Positions 25,936 through 39,412 of a stretch of 64,000 bases of DNA are shown one piece after another (the first letter of the stretch is position 1; each line of letters opens with the position of its first letter). The translations under genes and the position numbers were made by a program. The notes beneath the pieces are model-generated. The model saw only the letters and a program-made list of their open reading frames with translations, was not told the DNA's origin and made no database searches. Where the stretch lies: assembly GCF_035582795.1 (NCBI RefSeq), contig NC_134367.1:808501-872500 (forward strand), given 5' to 3'. The DNA is from Mycteria americana. Lineage: Eukaryota; Chordata; Aves; Ciconiiformes; Ciconiidae.

Positions 25936-26472
25936 ACTAGTAGGTTCACAGCCCCTTCACAGTACCCTTCCGTACTGAAATAGAGATTGTTGATACTTTT
26001 AATGTAGCCAGTGAAAAGAAATCCCAGGCTTCCTACACGTTCCCAGGCGCCTCAGTCCTGCTGGTTTTACTTAAGTTGTTAGGTGCATTCAAAGTTTACC
26101 TGACAGAAATCAAGAAAGTTGGTTACAGATCTGTTTCTCTGAATCCCTCCATTTACAGGAAATCAAGTTGCAATCACTTGATACAGGTTTCTGCCTGTTT
26201 CTTTCTTTTTCCCAAACCTGCAGTTCAGTGCTCCCGGGGTGTATTGGGACCCCAGGAAGTGAGGCTTGCGGGAACTGCAGAGTGTTTTTTAAGGCTTAGT
26301 GTTAAACCAAAGTTCTCCCCTTGAAATGTGTCAAAAAATTTTACAGATGTCCACAGCTTGTAAAGCCAGAAAAATGTAGTTCACTATGGTTTATCAGGGT
26401 CCCTTGAAAGACAAAAGGTAATCATTGAAAAATCAACAGAAGCAGTACTAACGCCCATAAAATCATATGCTT

Positions 26473-26478
26473 TTTATT
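26473..26478 (-). promoter_or_regulatory. Candidate distal poly(A) signal of ASXL2
   Basis: AATAAA on the minus strand (TTTATT on plus). Upstream in transcript sense are several TGTA-type motifs (CFIm-like), and downstream within about 50 bases is a T/GT-rich stretch (tctgttgatttttc). This is the classical layout of a cleavage site, expected near 26455. Confidence 0.5.
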
Positions 26479-29126
26479 TAACATAAAATGAAACATTAAG
26501 ATAAAATACACATTTGTCCATGTGCTGAAGAACTACTGTATTTTACATTCATTTATAAAGCAGGTAGTTTTACATGACAAAAATAAGTGAGAGGAAGAGG
26601 AACAGAATCCGCAATAAGACTTAAGCCACAGGGCAGGCTTTTGCTTGTCAAAGTGCTATCTCCTAAGGGCACACAGATCTTCAAGTGACAGGTCAGAAAT
26701 AGGCTGTTTTTAGCACTCCACAGATCCCTCTTAATGCTGGTGAGAAGCTAAGGTGGAATCTTATACAGCAAAATGAGTGGCAACTTGTTGACAAAACCAC
26801 CTTTGCCAAAATGCATAGCTGCGGCGGGATGGACCACGTTCGTCCCTGATGTATTGCTCCTTTGTTGGAACTGGCCCCTGTGGTTTTTAAATGCTTAGAA
26901 GTTCCGTTACTGAAATACAGTTGCTTTTTTTCCATACAAACCTCACCACATTTCTTACTTAAATTTGACTTTGCAAACAGACTGTGACAGGGTATGGGCT
27001 TACAATCGCACAGAAGATTTACGGCAATGGAAGGCGCTGTAAATCCAGCGAAGTCGGCTGTTTGCGGGTGTATCCTTGGTACACCTCTAGACACCAGATA
27101 AAGAAATTGTTACTGAAACCTCTGTCCCTGAGGTTCAAGGTAATGCCTGTCCCGACTCAGCTACAGGTGGGCTAAGAGCATCCGCACGGGCAGTGCTGTT
27201 CAAATCGTGTCAGCTGGGACACAGTCCTGTAGCAAGCTGCAGTAGCTGCACTGTATTCGTTTCCACGCCTGCGTTGCCTGCTGGGTCACATTCCTGGCGT
27301 TGGCCCTGGAATTGGGCCGTGAGGGCCTTGGAGGCCTGGCCTCCAAAGGTTAAACTCTTGGCCCAGCTTTTCCAATAAAAAATCCATAATGCAGCATCTG
27401 AGAAGTCTTAACTGAAAGGTACAGGAGACCAATGGGTTCTAAGTTTTAAATTGGAAGAGGAAGGAATGGGAGATGCAGCAGTACCAGGGGAATAAGGAAT
27501 GTTTTTTTTAAAAAGTGCAGCAGATCAAAACACATTGCTATTATATATCTTGTCTAACCCATGTATCTTAAATATGAAAACAAATACAACAGCTGTAATT
27601 CCGTCTCAGGCCTGTGGTAACTTTGCAAGGTGTGATGTCACCAGAAGACTGAGACAAAGCTGGTCTTACTATGTACACTTAGCTAAAATATAGCTGCGTG
27701 TACGCATATATACATGCACACACACCTGCACAGCCCCCCTGTAGACTCTACGTATATACACACCCCCAAACAGCGGGACTTCCTTATAGTGCAACTGTTT
27801 ATAGAGTGGAAGCCCCACTCCATGTGTCGATAGCAGGTTTTGACAAAGTACTGGGTGCCATGTTTTGTTTTTTCAAGAGATTCCGATAATAATTGTAGCA
27901 GTATAAAAATACCAGTTGCCTGCCTTTTCAGGTTTCGGATTTGAACTTTTAAACCTTGACTTGTTAATACTTCTTCTTTTCCACATTCAGTTTCCTTCCC
28001 TGTAAGTCCTAGCAACAGCGAATTGCTGTAAACACCTCCGATTTATATACAGGATTCCTGCAATTGCTTGCTGGAGTAAGTGGAATTGTGTAAATGTCAT
28101 CTGAGATTCATCTAAGCCAAAACAGGCATCACAGAAAAGGGGATGAGGCAAGTGCACTGTGCCTCCTACCCTGGGGAGCCACTTCCACCTTCCTCTCAGT
28201 AGAGATCTGTATTCTTTCTCTCTATATGCAGAGCTGGGGCCAGCCGTTACAGGGGCTGCAGATCTCCTAGTCTTTCAGAAACGGGTATCTCCAGAACAAG
28301 CAGTATTCTCTGTTTAATTAACAGTTCTATGAAGCAGTACCAGGAGGCAACGGAAACTGATACACAGCGCCGTGTATCTCAGCTTAATCCTGAAAACACC
28401 GTGACCTCCTGATTTGCACCCTTTGCTGCCTGACCCACTCTGCAGCTGCTCTTTGCAGTGTGTGTGTCACATAATTGCTGCTCAAGAGGAGCATCTCAAG
28501 GATCCCGTTCCTGATGAGAATTCACTCCGTTTCTAACAGCTGCAAAGATGTATTATCCTCTGCAGTGAGATTTTCACCAAAATTCCTACAAAGTGTAAAA
28601 AAAAAAATCTGCTTTGCTAGCGTTTCCTTGAAATCATTGGACTTTTGGTGTATCGTTTGAATTCCCATAAGCACCATAAGATGCTCGCACAAGAAATCAA
28701 GCTATTTATTAAAATTTCAGCGGCACAGCAAGACTGAGTAGCTTCTGATTTTGTTTTGGTTGAGTAGCTTCTGTACCAGTATGTCTCTTTGGCTGTAAAG
28801 GTAGCATTGCTTGTATAAAAGATCCACCTCAACTTCTTGTCTTCTCACCATAGGTTACTCTGGGTGGTTATGAGGCAAAATGAACGCATACTAATGGAAA
28901 CACACACAGGGGACAGGACTGAAAAATGCTCCGTATGCTCTAGCTAAACCTGCTCAACTCTCCACAAGCCGTTTGCTCCTGAACTTCTGGTTCCTCTGCT
29001 ACCCTGTAGTTGCTAACAGCAGCTACTGCAGTGGTGCAGTACTCGCATCCTCTCGCTCTCTTTCTGCTTTTCCTTTTTTTTTTTAAACATTATTACATGC
29101 TCAAATCCAACCAGCTCAAATACTTT

Positions 29127-29132
29127 TTAATA
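29127..29132 (-). promoter_or_regulatory. Candidate proximal poly(A) signal (ATTAAA)
   Basis: ATTAAA on the minus strand at the end of a very AT-rich, UTR-like block (29100-29300). An A-run in transcript sense lies near 29080-29090. This could be a shorter ASXL2 3' end; evidence is weak. Confidence 0.25.
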
Positions 29133-29689
29133 CATTGAAAATGTAAAATAAAGAATATATGAAGTACATACAGTATATATATACACATATTTCAAATACT
29201 TAAAATTCTTATGTAAAATATGATTTTTCTATATTATTTGTGTAAAAATACATTTTAAAATGGTGTCAACTTGATTTTTCTGTACATACCCTCTATTCCA
29301 ATTTAAGTCCCTTTTAAAAAGGCAAAAGACAGACAAAGGTTTAGTATCTTCTAAACTGTGTTTACAGGCCTGTTGTCAAAACAAGAAAAGCATGTGGTAA
29401 ACAGTATTGGATTTCTTCTTTTTAAGAATTCCCATTTTTATTGCATTAATGGAAAAAACTGAACCTTTTCAGTTCTCCTGCTAGTAAAACTACTCTTGGC
29501 CTTGCCGCGAAACTGCATACTCCCAATACCCTGTTTATCTAGTTCATAAATCATCCTTTGTCAATTTTTTTTACAGATACTAAAATATATATTACTTAAA
29601 ATATATTACTGTAAGCTCTTAAAATTGATCTTCAGTTATATCAAATGTATAGCATTAAAAAAAACAACCTAGGTAACAAAGAAAATTCT

Positions 29690-30590
29690 GGATATCATCA
29701 TCCTAGCAAATGCTCCCGCCGCTCTCCCTGTGAGACACCGGCAGCAAAAAGGCCCGAGGTCTGCAAGGACCTCGCCCGCCAGGTCAGCGCTGACACAGCA
29801 GGTTAGCTGAGGGTGCTCCTCAAGGCGGCAGCAATGTCCTGGGCATGGTCTTCTCCCCCACCGCCACAAGGAAGCTGTGCTAATCGCAGGAGGTAATTCA
29901 GTGTGCGCGTGCCATCCTTTCCCTCCTACCACCGCTGCAGCCACCCACGTTTTCAGACGTGGGATTCTGGAAGTTCAAACCAGCGCCAGCCCAGTCAGCC
30001 CTGGCTGGGGAGAGCTGAGCACCCTCCTCCGCTGATGCCCGCGACCAGCAGAGCCACTGAGGCGAAGCCAGGCGCTAACGGCCAGGGGTGGCTTTCAAAC
30101 AACTGAGCACAAGCAAGAGCCCAAGCAACTGAGCAACTAAGCCCAAGAAAAACAAGTTTCCCCAGGGCTTCAAGCACCCCTGGCGAGACAGTTCCAATGA
30201 AGAAAGCTGCCCTTCAGGCACTTCCCCGGAAGAAACCCCAGCCCATTTCTTTTCTCCGAGCCGCAGCGCTTTCAGATGACGCCAGCGTGGTCTGGAACCA
30301 GAGCGGTGGTGGGTTCTGCCTCCAGCCCTACCACAGGCCATGCGCTTCTACCGCCTCTCACGCCACTGCCGCGCTGGCGTGGCTGCGAAGCGCTGAAGAC
30401 GACCACCTCCAGAGAAGGTGGGAGGACGCCCGGGCAGGGCTGGTGCTCGCCCTTCTGGTTGCCCCCACGTTCCAGTGGTTTAAATGAACTGTCAGACTGA
30501 GCCTCCCTGGGGGAGATAAGCCCGAGTCCCGCTCCAACGACAACATCTCCCACCGCGTGCACGTGAACACCACCCGTCAGAAGAAACGAC
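29690..30590. other. GC-rich block inside the inferred 3' UTR
   Basis: Abruptly more GC- and CpG-rich than the AT-rich block at 29050-29680. Open frames of 60-96 codons occur on both strands, as expected from composition. I see no known repeat or protein motif. Confidence 0.5.
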
Positions 30591-33500
30591 CTGAGGATAC
30601 CTCCTGGCTGTTAATGACTTGACCAGGAACTCGCTGCCCCATCAGCTATTTCTTATTACCATAAAAAAGATACAACTCTGCTGACCAGTGTTAACTGTTA
30701 AGCATCTTCATCTTTCCTTTTGATTTAAGAAGGGACATTAAAATTCCACACAAAATTCCTTCCCTGGGCTACCAATCTATCTCAAAACCTGAACTCGTTT
30801 ATAGACCTGCGTTCGCTTCTCCGTTGCAACAACTTGTACGTGGGGGTTTTTGCACTGGAAAGTTAAACCTCCGTTGATGAGTCTGGATTTCTGGTTCTCA
30901 TGCTGCAGGACTTGGATGTGGCCCAAAGGGAAAATTTAAATCTGAGTACCTTTCTTACTCAAGTTGCTTTTACTGCCACAAACATGGTTGGACATGAGGC
31001 TTTGAAAACATTTTATCTCAGATTTTTTTATGACAGCATTTACTATAGTGCTGTTAATTTAATACCGGGGGAACCAAAGTCTAATGCTTTAAACTACGCC
31101 ACGACATCCCTTCTACTTGTAAATCCAGCGTGACGGCAGGTTTGTTATCTTGCTGGAAGGAACAGCGGGAAGGTCAGGTGATGGGAAGAGTGGAGAGTGC
31201 CAGGAGGAGCCTCAGCAGTGAGGCGGCAGCAGCATGATCCCGTGTAGGGAACACTCCTATATAGGCTGCAGCAGGATTTCCCCCCTCTAAAATACATTAT
31301 TCAATAACCAGCACTGTAAAACATGCAAAGCTTTCAAGGTTTTATGTCGACCTGTACTTATAGTGATTATTACACTGAGCCCATTATTTCTCATTATTTC
31401 CTAACTACTTAATGCCCTCTTGCAAACCTGTGGAGATTGTTCCATCAAGTTGCACCTAGTAGCTCATAGCATACGTTAAAATCAAAGACATGCAGTTAAA
31501 AGAATTTATTTTCTTAAAAAGGAATAGAAGTAGCCCAAGAAAAGTGCTGATCGGTCAAAATATAACTAAGGCACTGAACAGAGTTGTAAACTTCCAAGTC
31601 ATCACGCAAGATGCCTACACTGTCCAATACAAGTCTGGAGCCACTGAGATCTTCCTGGCCACCGGACGTCCCAACTTGGTCAATCTCGGCTTGTCTCCCT
31701 CCTGCTGGGACAGGGTCGGCCAAGCAGGCGTGTTTCCTGCAGGACTACTCGGGAAACGGCAGCTTCTTGCATTCCCGGAGTGGACTCGCAAGAGGCGTAC
31801 GTGGCGTAGAAAACCGAACCCATGCACGACAGAGGATGCTTGTGAAATTCAAAGGGAGGGACAAGCTGGAAGCACAGTCGGGGTGGCGACTGTTTTAGAA
31901 AATGCCAAGAGGAGCGATGAAACAGCCTTTCCAAGCAACGGCTGCAGCAGGTTGAAAAGCCTGTGAGCGCCAAGAGCAAGCCGGCAGATCACAGCCTGCT
32001 GCTCCCTCATAATCTTCTCCTTCCCCATCTCAAGCAGCCTTGTCAGCCTAGAAAAATTTCACCAAAGTCAAGGTGTGAACAGAATTGATCCAATTATGCC
32101 AGCAAAACCTCTTTGCTCTTATTTGAGGCAAGCGTGACTTTTTCAGTTTAGTTTGTAACTAGCAACAATCTTTAAATTGGTTATACAGGGGGACTGTCTT
32201 AGATGGGACTGAACGTGTCTGTCTGAGGATTCCACTGCTGGAACTTTTCATGTCTAGACAAGGCTTGAGTTAATAAGGAATGGACGGACCCTGCTCTCGG
32301 TACCTGACTCCCCAGCGCACGCAGCTTGAAACCATTTCACGTTGCGTCCCGAGATGTAAAAAGATGGCAGAAGCTCCTCTTGCAGAACGAGATGGAAGCA
32401 GGCGGTGAAGGGCTACTGCCTGAATTGATGCCGACGTACAAGTCAACCCAGGGAACAAGATTATCCCTGTTACAGCGTCTGAGGATGTCACGGGAGAAGC
32501 CAACCTACGTTTGCTGGTCTGCCCCCCGCGTGTGCACACACGCAGATGGCAGTGGGAACACACCCACGCCGCGGGGTGTTTCTTGGGCTACAACCACCGC
32601 CATCGCGTGTGCAGTATGCACGTGAGTTTTGTGTAATTTTTTTGAGATTTCAGTTTTAGATTAAAAATATTGACTTTACTTCTAATACTTAAATCCTCTT
32701 CGCCACCGGATGTCTGAGCAGTGATGCATCGTTAGAAAGCAGGAGTCACTGCTCCCCAACAAATTTAAGATGAGCAAAACGGAGACCAAGATACGCTGCA
32801 GCTCTTCCTAACTCACGCACGCTAATCCTGCTTTGGAGGACGCCCTGCTCTGCTGGACAGGGAAGGAAATGTACGACGTGATTAAGTCTGCAACTCTCTT
32901 TTCTTTATCGTTACCAAAGAAATCGCCACCCGCTCCTTGGAAAAACACACTGCTTCACAGGCAATTATTTCTGATCTCTACCAACAGCATGCCAGGTTCC
33001 CAGGCGAGGGAGAGGGGAAGGGGGAAAGCAGTAGTATAGTCAAATGGAGAGAAGAAAGAAAGGCTGAGGACCCCAGCTCACAAAACAGCTGTCCCACCTA
33101 ATTTGTTAATATTGCTTCATCTTAAAAAGGCCTTTGGATTAAAAGTGAATTCAGTGCTTTTCCATCAAAAAGATACATAGATCTGTTACCTGACCAAGAT
33201 GCGGTATGGCCCCCCACCCGCCCCGAACAGCGACAACATGGGACTGGATGTGATCAGTGAACCTGATGTTCTTTGTTTCAGAAGAGAAATAACGTACAGA
33301 TCCTGGACGTGATGCGGACATGTTACGATACATCAAAACGCAGATCGGCGTGTGCTTCGTTAGCCAGCCTGTCGTCAATTCTTCTTGTTGAGAACAGAGT
33401 ACCATTTTGTAACTGCTTTAATTTCAATTAATCAAAGTGAATATTGAATTCGTGAACACCGAAAGTGAGGACGAGCATCACTAGCTGTGTCCCACGACCA

Positions 33501-34599
33501 GGTATGAGGGGTGCGGTGCAGCCCCCTCCCCAGCCCCCGCCCCACACACCCTGCCAGTCTTCCCCAGCCCCAACGCAACCCCAGACCTCAACTGAGCAAA
33601 AACCAAGCTGAGTCAAGCCTGATTTGGTATTTTAAAACACAAAGAGACACCCACAGCGGGCTAACGGTGAGGCCCAACAAGACACTTGTTTTCCTTTCCC
33701 TATACTTAGCTAAATATAAAATCTTCTATAGAAATGAGAGATGTCTGACTATCGTGGAGGTTTGAATGAGCACAGTAAGCTTCCTAGAAAACAGCAGGAC
33801 CGAGGGTGACACTGAGTGCACTTCACTTGCGTCATGTGCCGTAACAGCGGATGGTTCGTGACTGTGGGATGGCGCGTTCCAGCTCACTCGAAATGCCTAA
33901 GAAAAAAGCAGGTTTCTGCCGAGTCCTGACAGTCCAGAAATGAGATGCAGTTCAGCACGTATTCGTGATCTCTGCTTTAAATGGTTCCTGGGATTACCGA
34001 TCATCACAGTTACTGAGTTGTTTTAGTGATTTAAATTCTTGAATCCTATGGTTAGTAGAGTTGCCTTTTTCAGTATTTACCAGTGGCAACTCAAGACACT
34101 ACCTTCCTTAAAACAAGGTTACCGCAACTGACTCCTTGAAGAGGAGAGGATATGCAAATCAAAACCACCAGCCAATATTGCACAACCCAGTATGCCTTCT
34201 GGAAACTGCCAGGTCACGAGTAAAAGGCAATTACTTGAAATGCTGGTACATCGTTAATGCCTTCCAATCCTGAAAAGTGTGAACTAAATTTAGAGCCACA
34301 AAGCGAGCCCGTTCAGGGGTTCCTGCTTCGGTGCTCTGTGATCGGTCAGTACAAATGTTTCGTTTCCCATTATCCAGGTCTTCTCTTTGTCCAGAGAAGA
34401 CCGACAGGCTAAGGTTTTGCCGGGGGTTCGTTCCCCCATCTAGAGCAGAGCTCAGCAAACATGCTGGATAGCAGGCTGGGGTTAATGAAACTGCAGTACA
34501 AGTCAAACACTATCTCCTAAAAGATTGAAAAAATATTTTTAAACAAAATAATGTGACATATTTACATAATTCCTTAAGTGCAAACTCTTGTCACAATTC

Positions 34600-34791
34600 A
34601 CGTAGTTGAGCTCAATTTAGACTCACTGTACAAGAAGGTGCTCTTTCTTTAATGAAAGAAGAACTCTACTCTGTATTCCTGATTCAGTAACGTGTCTCTT
34701 GTGCAAGGCAGTAAATTTCCTGTTTCTTCCCAATGTACTTCCGAAAGCAAAACCAAAATCAAGCCATCCTCTTCCCCACTTCCTGTCCCGG
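34600..34791 (-). other. ASXL2: Start of ASXL2 3' UTR after TAA
   Basis: The stop codon TAA (34794-34792) follows ...LCVSCLVVR directly. The next bases show no in-frame continuation. Confidence 0.8.
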
Positions 34792-37203
34792 TTACCGCAC
34801 AACGAGGCAGGAGACACAGAGCTTAGAGGGGCCAATGCAATCATCATGGCAGAAGGCACCGCAGCCCTTGCACATGATCATGGCTTTCAACCTGCAGTAA
34901 CATTTGGAAGGGGAATCCTCCATGCCGTTGTCTTCAGCGAAGGCTTGAACGGGGATGGTCTGAGTGTGGTTGCCCGAGTTCATAGCTTGGCTGGTGGGAA
35001 TGGTGGTTACAGTCACAGAAAAGGACATGACGTTCCCCATGCTACTAGACAACTGATTGCATTCGGACAGCCCGGTCATAAGAGACCCTTGGTTCACGTC
35101 CGGGGAGGTGGAGACATTTATTGTCCCACTGTAACTGGGCCCAATGAGCTGTGCTGCAGCATTTCCAGATAGCTTTGGAGGGTGCGAAGGAGAAAGCAGC
35201 GGAGGCTGCTGCTGCGCAGAGTCCAAGGATGGTACAGAAGTACTGAAAAGCTCCGGACTGCTGTGCATTTTCCCCCTCATTGCATGTGCCATTTGCTCTT
35301 GAGCGGCTTGAATGAAATCTCGTGCTAACATAGTTCCGTCAAACGCCTGAACATTCTCCTTGTTGACTGCTGCTTGCTGAGACGTGGCTGCTTCTGTCTT
35401 TACACCCTTTTTAGCAAGGGTGCTGTAATCCGAAGAATTTATGCTGTGTGATACCTGTTCTTTTTCACACTGACCAGAAACCTGGGCAACCTGGGGCTCC
35501 TCTTTTATACCGATATGTTCATGTTCATCACCAGTACTCTCATCATCGGCATCTCCTTCATCACTGCTGCTGCCGTGGCCAGCTACCTCCTCACATTCCC
35601 CAAATTCTGTTTTTGGAGCATCAGCAGGACTGTTCAGACACAAGCGGTTTTCAGGGTTCAAGGAGAAGCCTCTCCTCAAGCTCTCTGAACCACGACCATA
35701 GGTGGAAATGTTGAGCAGATAATGACCAGACATAGCAGGCTTGGATGTCCTTCTGCCCATGAAACCCAGCATAAATCTCTGGCTGGTAGAGCTGTTTTCT
35801 AACTGGAAACCTGAGTGAGTGAGGTTCAGTTGTGAAGGCTGAAGGACTGGCAACAAATTCTGCCTCTGGACCCTCTTGATAAGAGTCTGAAGGATCTGCT
35901 CTTGGGTTGTTTTGCTGAGCGCCTCGTGGCACTGGTGCTGGTCAAGACTGGGGTCCTTTCCCGATGGGAGCGGAAAGGTCCTTGGAATGTGAGGCAGAGG
36001 CCTGTTCTGGCAAAAGATCTTCCCAAGCTGTTGTGTGGGTAAACTTGATTGTCTTTCACCACCCTCGGCTCCAGTGCCGTTCCCTGCTACACTCGTAGCA
36101 CTGGATGCTGCTGCCGCCCCTTTTTCTTCATGAGAAGCTAAGGGGACAGTTTTCATCTCTGCTTTGGTGAGAGGCCTCGGAAGGATTTGCTCCAGAGGGA
36201 CATTCTTGCCTTGAAGAAGTTGGGTGACCAAAGGGTTGTTAGCAGGAATACTGGAGCTTGGTTTTGGGAGGGCCCCGCTTGAGCTTGAACTTGCATGAGT
36301 TTTAAGGCTAGGCACTACTGACGAAGCATTAGAGGGCGGGACAGATGTGACCACACCTCCAGCCTGGGCTTCCGAGCTCGTGGATGTTAGTGAAGACAGC
36401 AGAGGGGAAGGAGATTTGCTTCTAGAAACATCTAAGCTGGTCCCTCCTAAGGCCATAGGTGCGACCTTAGTTACGTTTGTGTTGGTATCTGCTGTGGACG
36501 CCGTGACACAGCCTGTTCCATCCCTGACAGCTGGTGCCCCACAGGCCTGGCTTGGACCTGCCGGAGCAGAAGGTGCTTTCTCTTGTTTGTCACTGCTACC
36601 AGCGTACGGGGAGCCTGAAACCTGATTTACAGTCATACTGGGGGGGCTCTGTTTTATTCTGTTGATTTTCTCCAATGCCGATACCGCGGAGGAGGCGGAG
36701 GAGATGGCGCCTGTATTGCTGGCTGGAGCTCTGGATTGCAGTGTGGAAGTTTGCTGTAGTTGTGCTCTAGAAGGACTGTGAGGTGGTGCCTGGTCCGTGG
36801 CCTGGGTCTCCATTTGGGTGCGGGTCCCTGGACAATGGGGAAGAAACCTTCTCGAACTTCCCCCGCTTCCAGTTCCTGCCAGTTCCAGTGCATTTCCTCG
36901 AATTCCAGTTTCGTTGGTTCCGCCTGTTGCTGCGTTACTCTTCTCTCCTCCACCGCCCGGTGGGCCTCCACCGCCGCCCGGTCCGGGCCCTGGGACAGCC
37001 CCCCCCGCCGAGGCGGCGGCAGCGGCGGCGGCGGCGGCAGCAGCTGCTGCCCTCTGAGCCTTGGCTTGCTGGGCTTTTGCCTTGATGTCTGCCAAAGTTC
37101 TGGCCCCTGTTCTTCCTGGACTGGTAAGTGAGATTGGGAAACGTGCCCTGGGAGAGACCTGGCCCGCAGGAAATGGCATTGGGGAGATTCTGGAAACAGG
37201 AAT
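34792..37203 (-). CDS. ASXL2: ASXL2 terminal coding exon with PHD finger
   Basis: 2412 bp including TAA, 803 residues. The open frame extends to 37248, but the true exon starts at 37203 after acceptor cctctgtttcag, giving [20 protein letters not shown]. In order: [13 protein letters not shown], a 13-residue alanine tract (37012-37050), Gly/Pro-rich sequence, a long Ser/Thr/Pro-rich region with the LxxLL-like [10 protein letters not shown] near residue 320, an acidic patch near residue 545 ([13 protein letters not shown]), and a C-terminal PHD finger with Cys/His ligands (CYC...[13 protein letters not shown]...LCVSC) ending LVVR. Intact, with no frameshift seen. It is a chromatin-scaffold C-terminus; the PHD is expected to read histone or DNA features in the nucleus. 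Confidence 0.97.
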   Translation of the reverse strand: MPVSRISPMPFPAGQVSPRARFPISLTSPGRTGARTLADIKAKAQQAKAQRAAAAAAAAAAAAASAGGAVPGPGPGGGGGPPGGGGEKSNAATGGTNETGIRGNALELAGTGSGGSSRRFLPHCPGTRTQMETQATDQAPPHSPSRAQLQQTSTLQSRAPASNTGAISSASSAVSALEKINRIKQSPPSMTVNQVSGSPYAGSSDKQEKAPSAPAGPSQACGAPAVRDGTGCVTASTADTNTNVTKVAPMALGGTSLDVSRSKSPSPLLSSLTSTSSEAQAGGVVTSVPPSNASSVVPSLKTHASSSSSGALPKPSSSIPANNPLVTQLLQGKNVPLEQILPRPLTKAEMKTVPLASHEEKGAAAASSATSVAGNGTGAEGGERQSSLPTQQLGKIFCQNRPLPHIPRTFPLPSGKDPSLDQHQCHEALSKTTQEQILQTLIKRVQRQNLLPVLQPSQLNLTHSGFQLENSSTSQRFMLGFMGRRTSKPAMSGHYLLNISTYGRGSESLRRGFSLNPENRLCLNSPADAPKTEFGECEEVAGHGSSSDEGDADDESTGDEHEHIGIKEEPQVAQVSGQCEKEQVSHSINSSDYSTLAKKGVKTEAATSQQAAVNKENVQAFDGTMLARDFIQAAQEQMAHAMRGKMHSSPELFSTSVPSLDSAQQQPPLLSPSHPPKLSGNAAAQLIGPSYSGTINVSTSPDVNQGSLMTGLSECNQLSSSMGNVMSFSVTVTTIPTSQAMNSGNHTQTIPVQAFAEDNGMEDSPSKCYCRLKAMIMCKGCGAFCHDDCIGPSKLCVSCLVVR
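37012..37050 (-). repeat. GCN repeat coding for 13 alanines in ASXL2
   Basis: Thirteen consecutive Ala codons using GCA, GCT and GCC (GCA2 GCT2 GCC5 GCT GCC3). The codon mixture argues against recent slippage over most of its length, though the GCC runs could still vary. It is followed by Ser-Ala-Gly-Gly and Gly/Pro repeats. Confidence 0.95.
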
Positions 37204-39412
37204 CTGAAACAGAGGAGGAGAAAGCCACAGCTGAGATACGGGGAACATTTAACCCACATATTTAAGAATTTAAGTGTTTACCAGTTGTAGTCTTAGAGAA
37301 ATACTTGTAGTTTTGGAGAAATCCCTTCGGAGAAATCCCTTATGTCCCTCACTTGAGATAAATAATAGAAGACGTGTATGATTTTTGATGTCTGGCACAC
37401 CTATTTTAAGTCTATTACAGTCTTGGTGACTCAGACTGGAAGCTCATCCCTTGCAGTTGCAGGCTAGTACATTGTACACCATTACTCAAAAGCCTGTCAG
37501 GCTCCCTCAGAAAAAACTGTAAGGTTCTTCCAGAGCTCAACACCTATCATCCCTTATTCTAAGTTTCATACTTTATTCATCAGTAATTTATATCCTTTTA
37601 AATGTTTGTGTCAACATTCTGCTTCGTTTTGCACTGCTCTTCTACCCCTGCGTATTTACACTTGTCTCCTCAGTGTCTTTGTACAAAGTAATAATCATCT
37701 CTCTGCTGTGTATCTGTGGATAAAATGCCAGTATTTTAGTCCTTTCTTCTAAAGTAGGTTCTCCACTCCCCTCATCATTCCAGTTTACTTTCTGTAAGTT
37801 TGTTCTTTCTAGAATGCAAGTGAGGAGAACAGTGCACTGATGTCGGCGCTCGTCTGTCTCCATCGCAAAGGTTTAAGCGAGTACATGGTGAGGTTGCACT
37901 TGTTCCCATGTACCTGCAATACCTCGCTGCCTCCCACTCATCTTCTCATTAACCAGTTCACCACTTCTTGCTTTTCTGAGGACTGACATGTCTTCTACCC
38001 TACAGGGGAAAACGTTCTCCATCGCCCTTCAATTCACTCTATTATTAAATTAAATCCCAGGTTTATTACCCTGGAAGGTCAACCAGTCTTCCTGTATGAT
38101 ATTCAGATCTCTTTTATTGACAGTTTTCCCCCCATTTTCTGTCACTAACCAATTTTATTGATGCTTTCCTACCTTCATGCTATACTTATTAACATAGTGA
38201 GAACAATGAACCATTTTTAAAATTTTGTGTTTGTATACTTCCTAGTATGAAAGAATCTTAATAGGAGAGGAGAATTCTTAGGACATACATGAGTACAGTT
38301 ATTACGCAGTTTTCCACTTACGACTTCTGCCTAAGGCCCCAGACTAGGGAGCTGAACTTTAACCAGAGCAAATTCTGGTAGAGGCAGCACAGGCCCTAGT
38401 CTACAGACCCCAAACTTTTCTATTCATACAGTCACACGTGACTGTAAACAATTTTTCTGTGCTGGTTCATCCCTTTACTATCTCCTGTTGAGCATAACGT
38501 TGCTGAAGAAAGAATCAGTGTTACCTGCAGGTGCAATCTTGTAATCATTTTCTGAAAGACTATCAGACGTCGGAGTGGAGAGCGTTTATGACTTACCAGC
38601 GGGGTATCTCCTGGTGGTTTAGCAGTAGGTGTGTGGTCCTGTGACCTGGGTGTCACGTGCAAGAGAACTGCCTTGTCCAGGCCAGAGTCTGGAACGTTTC
38701 TCTCATGCTTCCTTTCCACCTGCCCTATCCCAGAGGCGATTTATTGCCTGTTTCCTTTCCTATGTAGTTTCTCACTAAGACTCAGCAGCTAACGGGCTTT
38801 TCGAATTGAGATGTTCCCTAAAATAGTCTTTCCCTGCTACCTAGTCTGGCGCTACACCGCATTCAGCTGGTATAAATGAGAACTGCATTATTTCTAGATG
38901 GTCTTTTTTTAAACACAGGTAAATAATTTAGTTTCTGGACTTGATATAATAGAGGAAGCTGCTGATAGCATTCTTTCTGGACCTGTTACTGTACTGCTGG
39001 GGATACTCACACGTCTGCAAAGTTCTGTGGACCCCTGGGCTACAACTTGCTTTGTTATTAGAGTCTCGCAGTTCCTCCGCAGCTCTCCCCGTGAACTACA
39101 GTACTCCCTGTTATACCCAGCCTTGGGCTTTCACACAATCATTCGAGCTTCTGCCCAAGAGATCTTTTAACAGATGCATGTGTACGAGAGATACTTAACT
39201 GAAGTTATGTTGATTAGCCAGCCAGCAGATTCCCTTTAGCAAACAGCTGAGCTTTTACATTTTTGGATCAAATATTTCCCTCGCTATAATAAGCACGTAA
39301 CATAACTTACATACATAACTAGAACTGAACTGACAAAGCGTTTCTGTGCAGGCCGCCAGCTGGACTGACCCGTGTACGGCCACTCTGTGGGTCTGTCTTC
39401 AGTTCTCTTTAC
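37204..39412. other. ASXL2: ASXL2 intron
   Basis: Begins with gt after CCTCTCAAG and ends with a pyrimidine tract and ag, reading minus. A small tandem duplication (ggagaaatccctt) lies near 37315-37340. No other feature recognised. Confidence 0.9.

Larger units (their letters stand above)
26456..34791 (-). other. ASXL2: Probable long 3' UTR of ASXL2
   Basis: From the TAA leftward there is no splice-compatible coding sequence for over 8 kb, and a strong poly(A) configuration appears near 26475. Human ASXL2 has a multi-kilobase 3' UTR as I recall it, so the length is plausible. The stretch holds AT-rich blocks (26460-26600, 29050-29680) and unusually GC-rich blocks (about 29690-30590 and 31640-32600). 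No CR1 copy is recognisable here, unlike both flanks, which supports a constrained transcribed region. An earlier end near 29095 is possible. Confidence 0.5.

Noticed and set aside
31490-31966. 158-codon plus-strand frame in the inferred UTR
   Set aside because: Opposing frames of similar length overlap it and the composition is random; no motif recognised.
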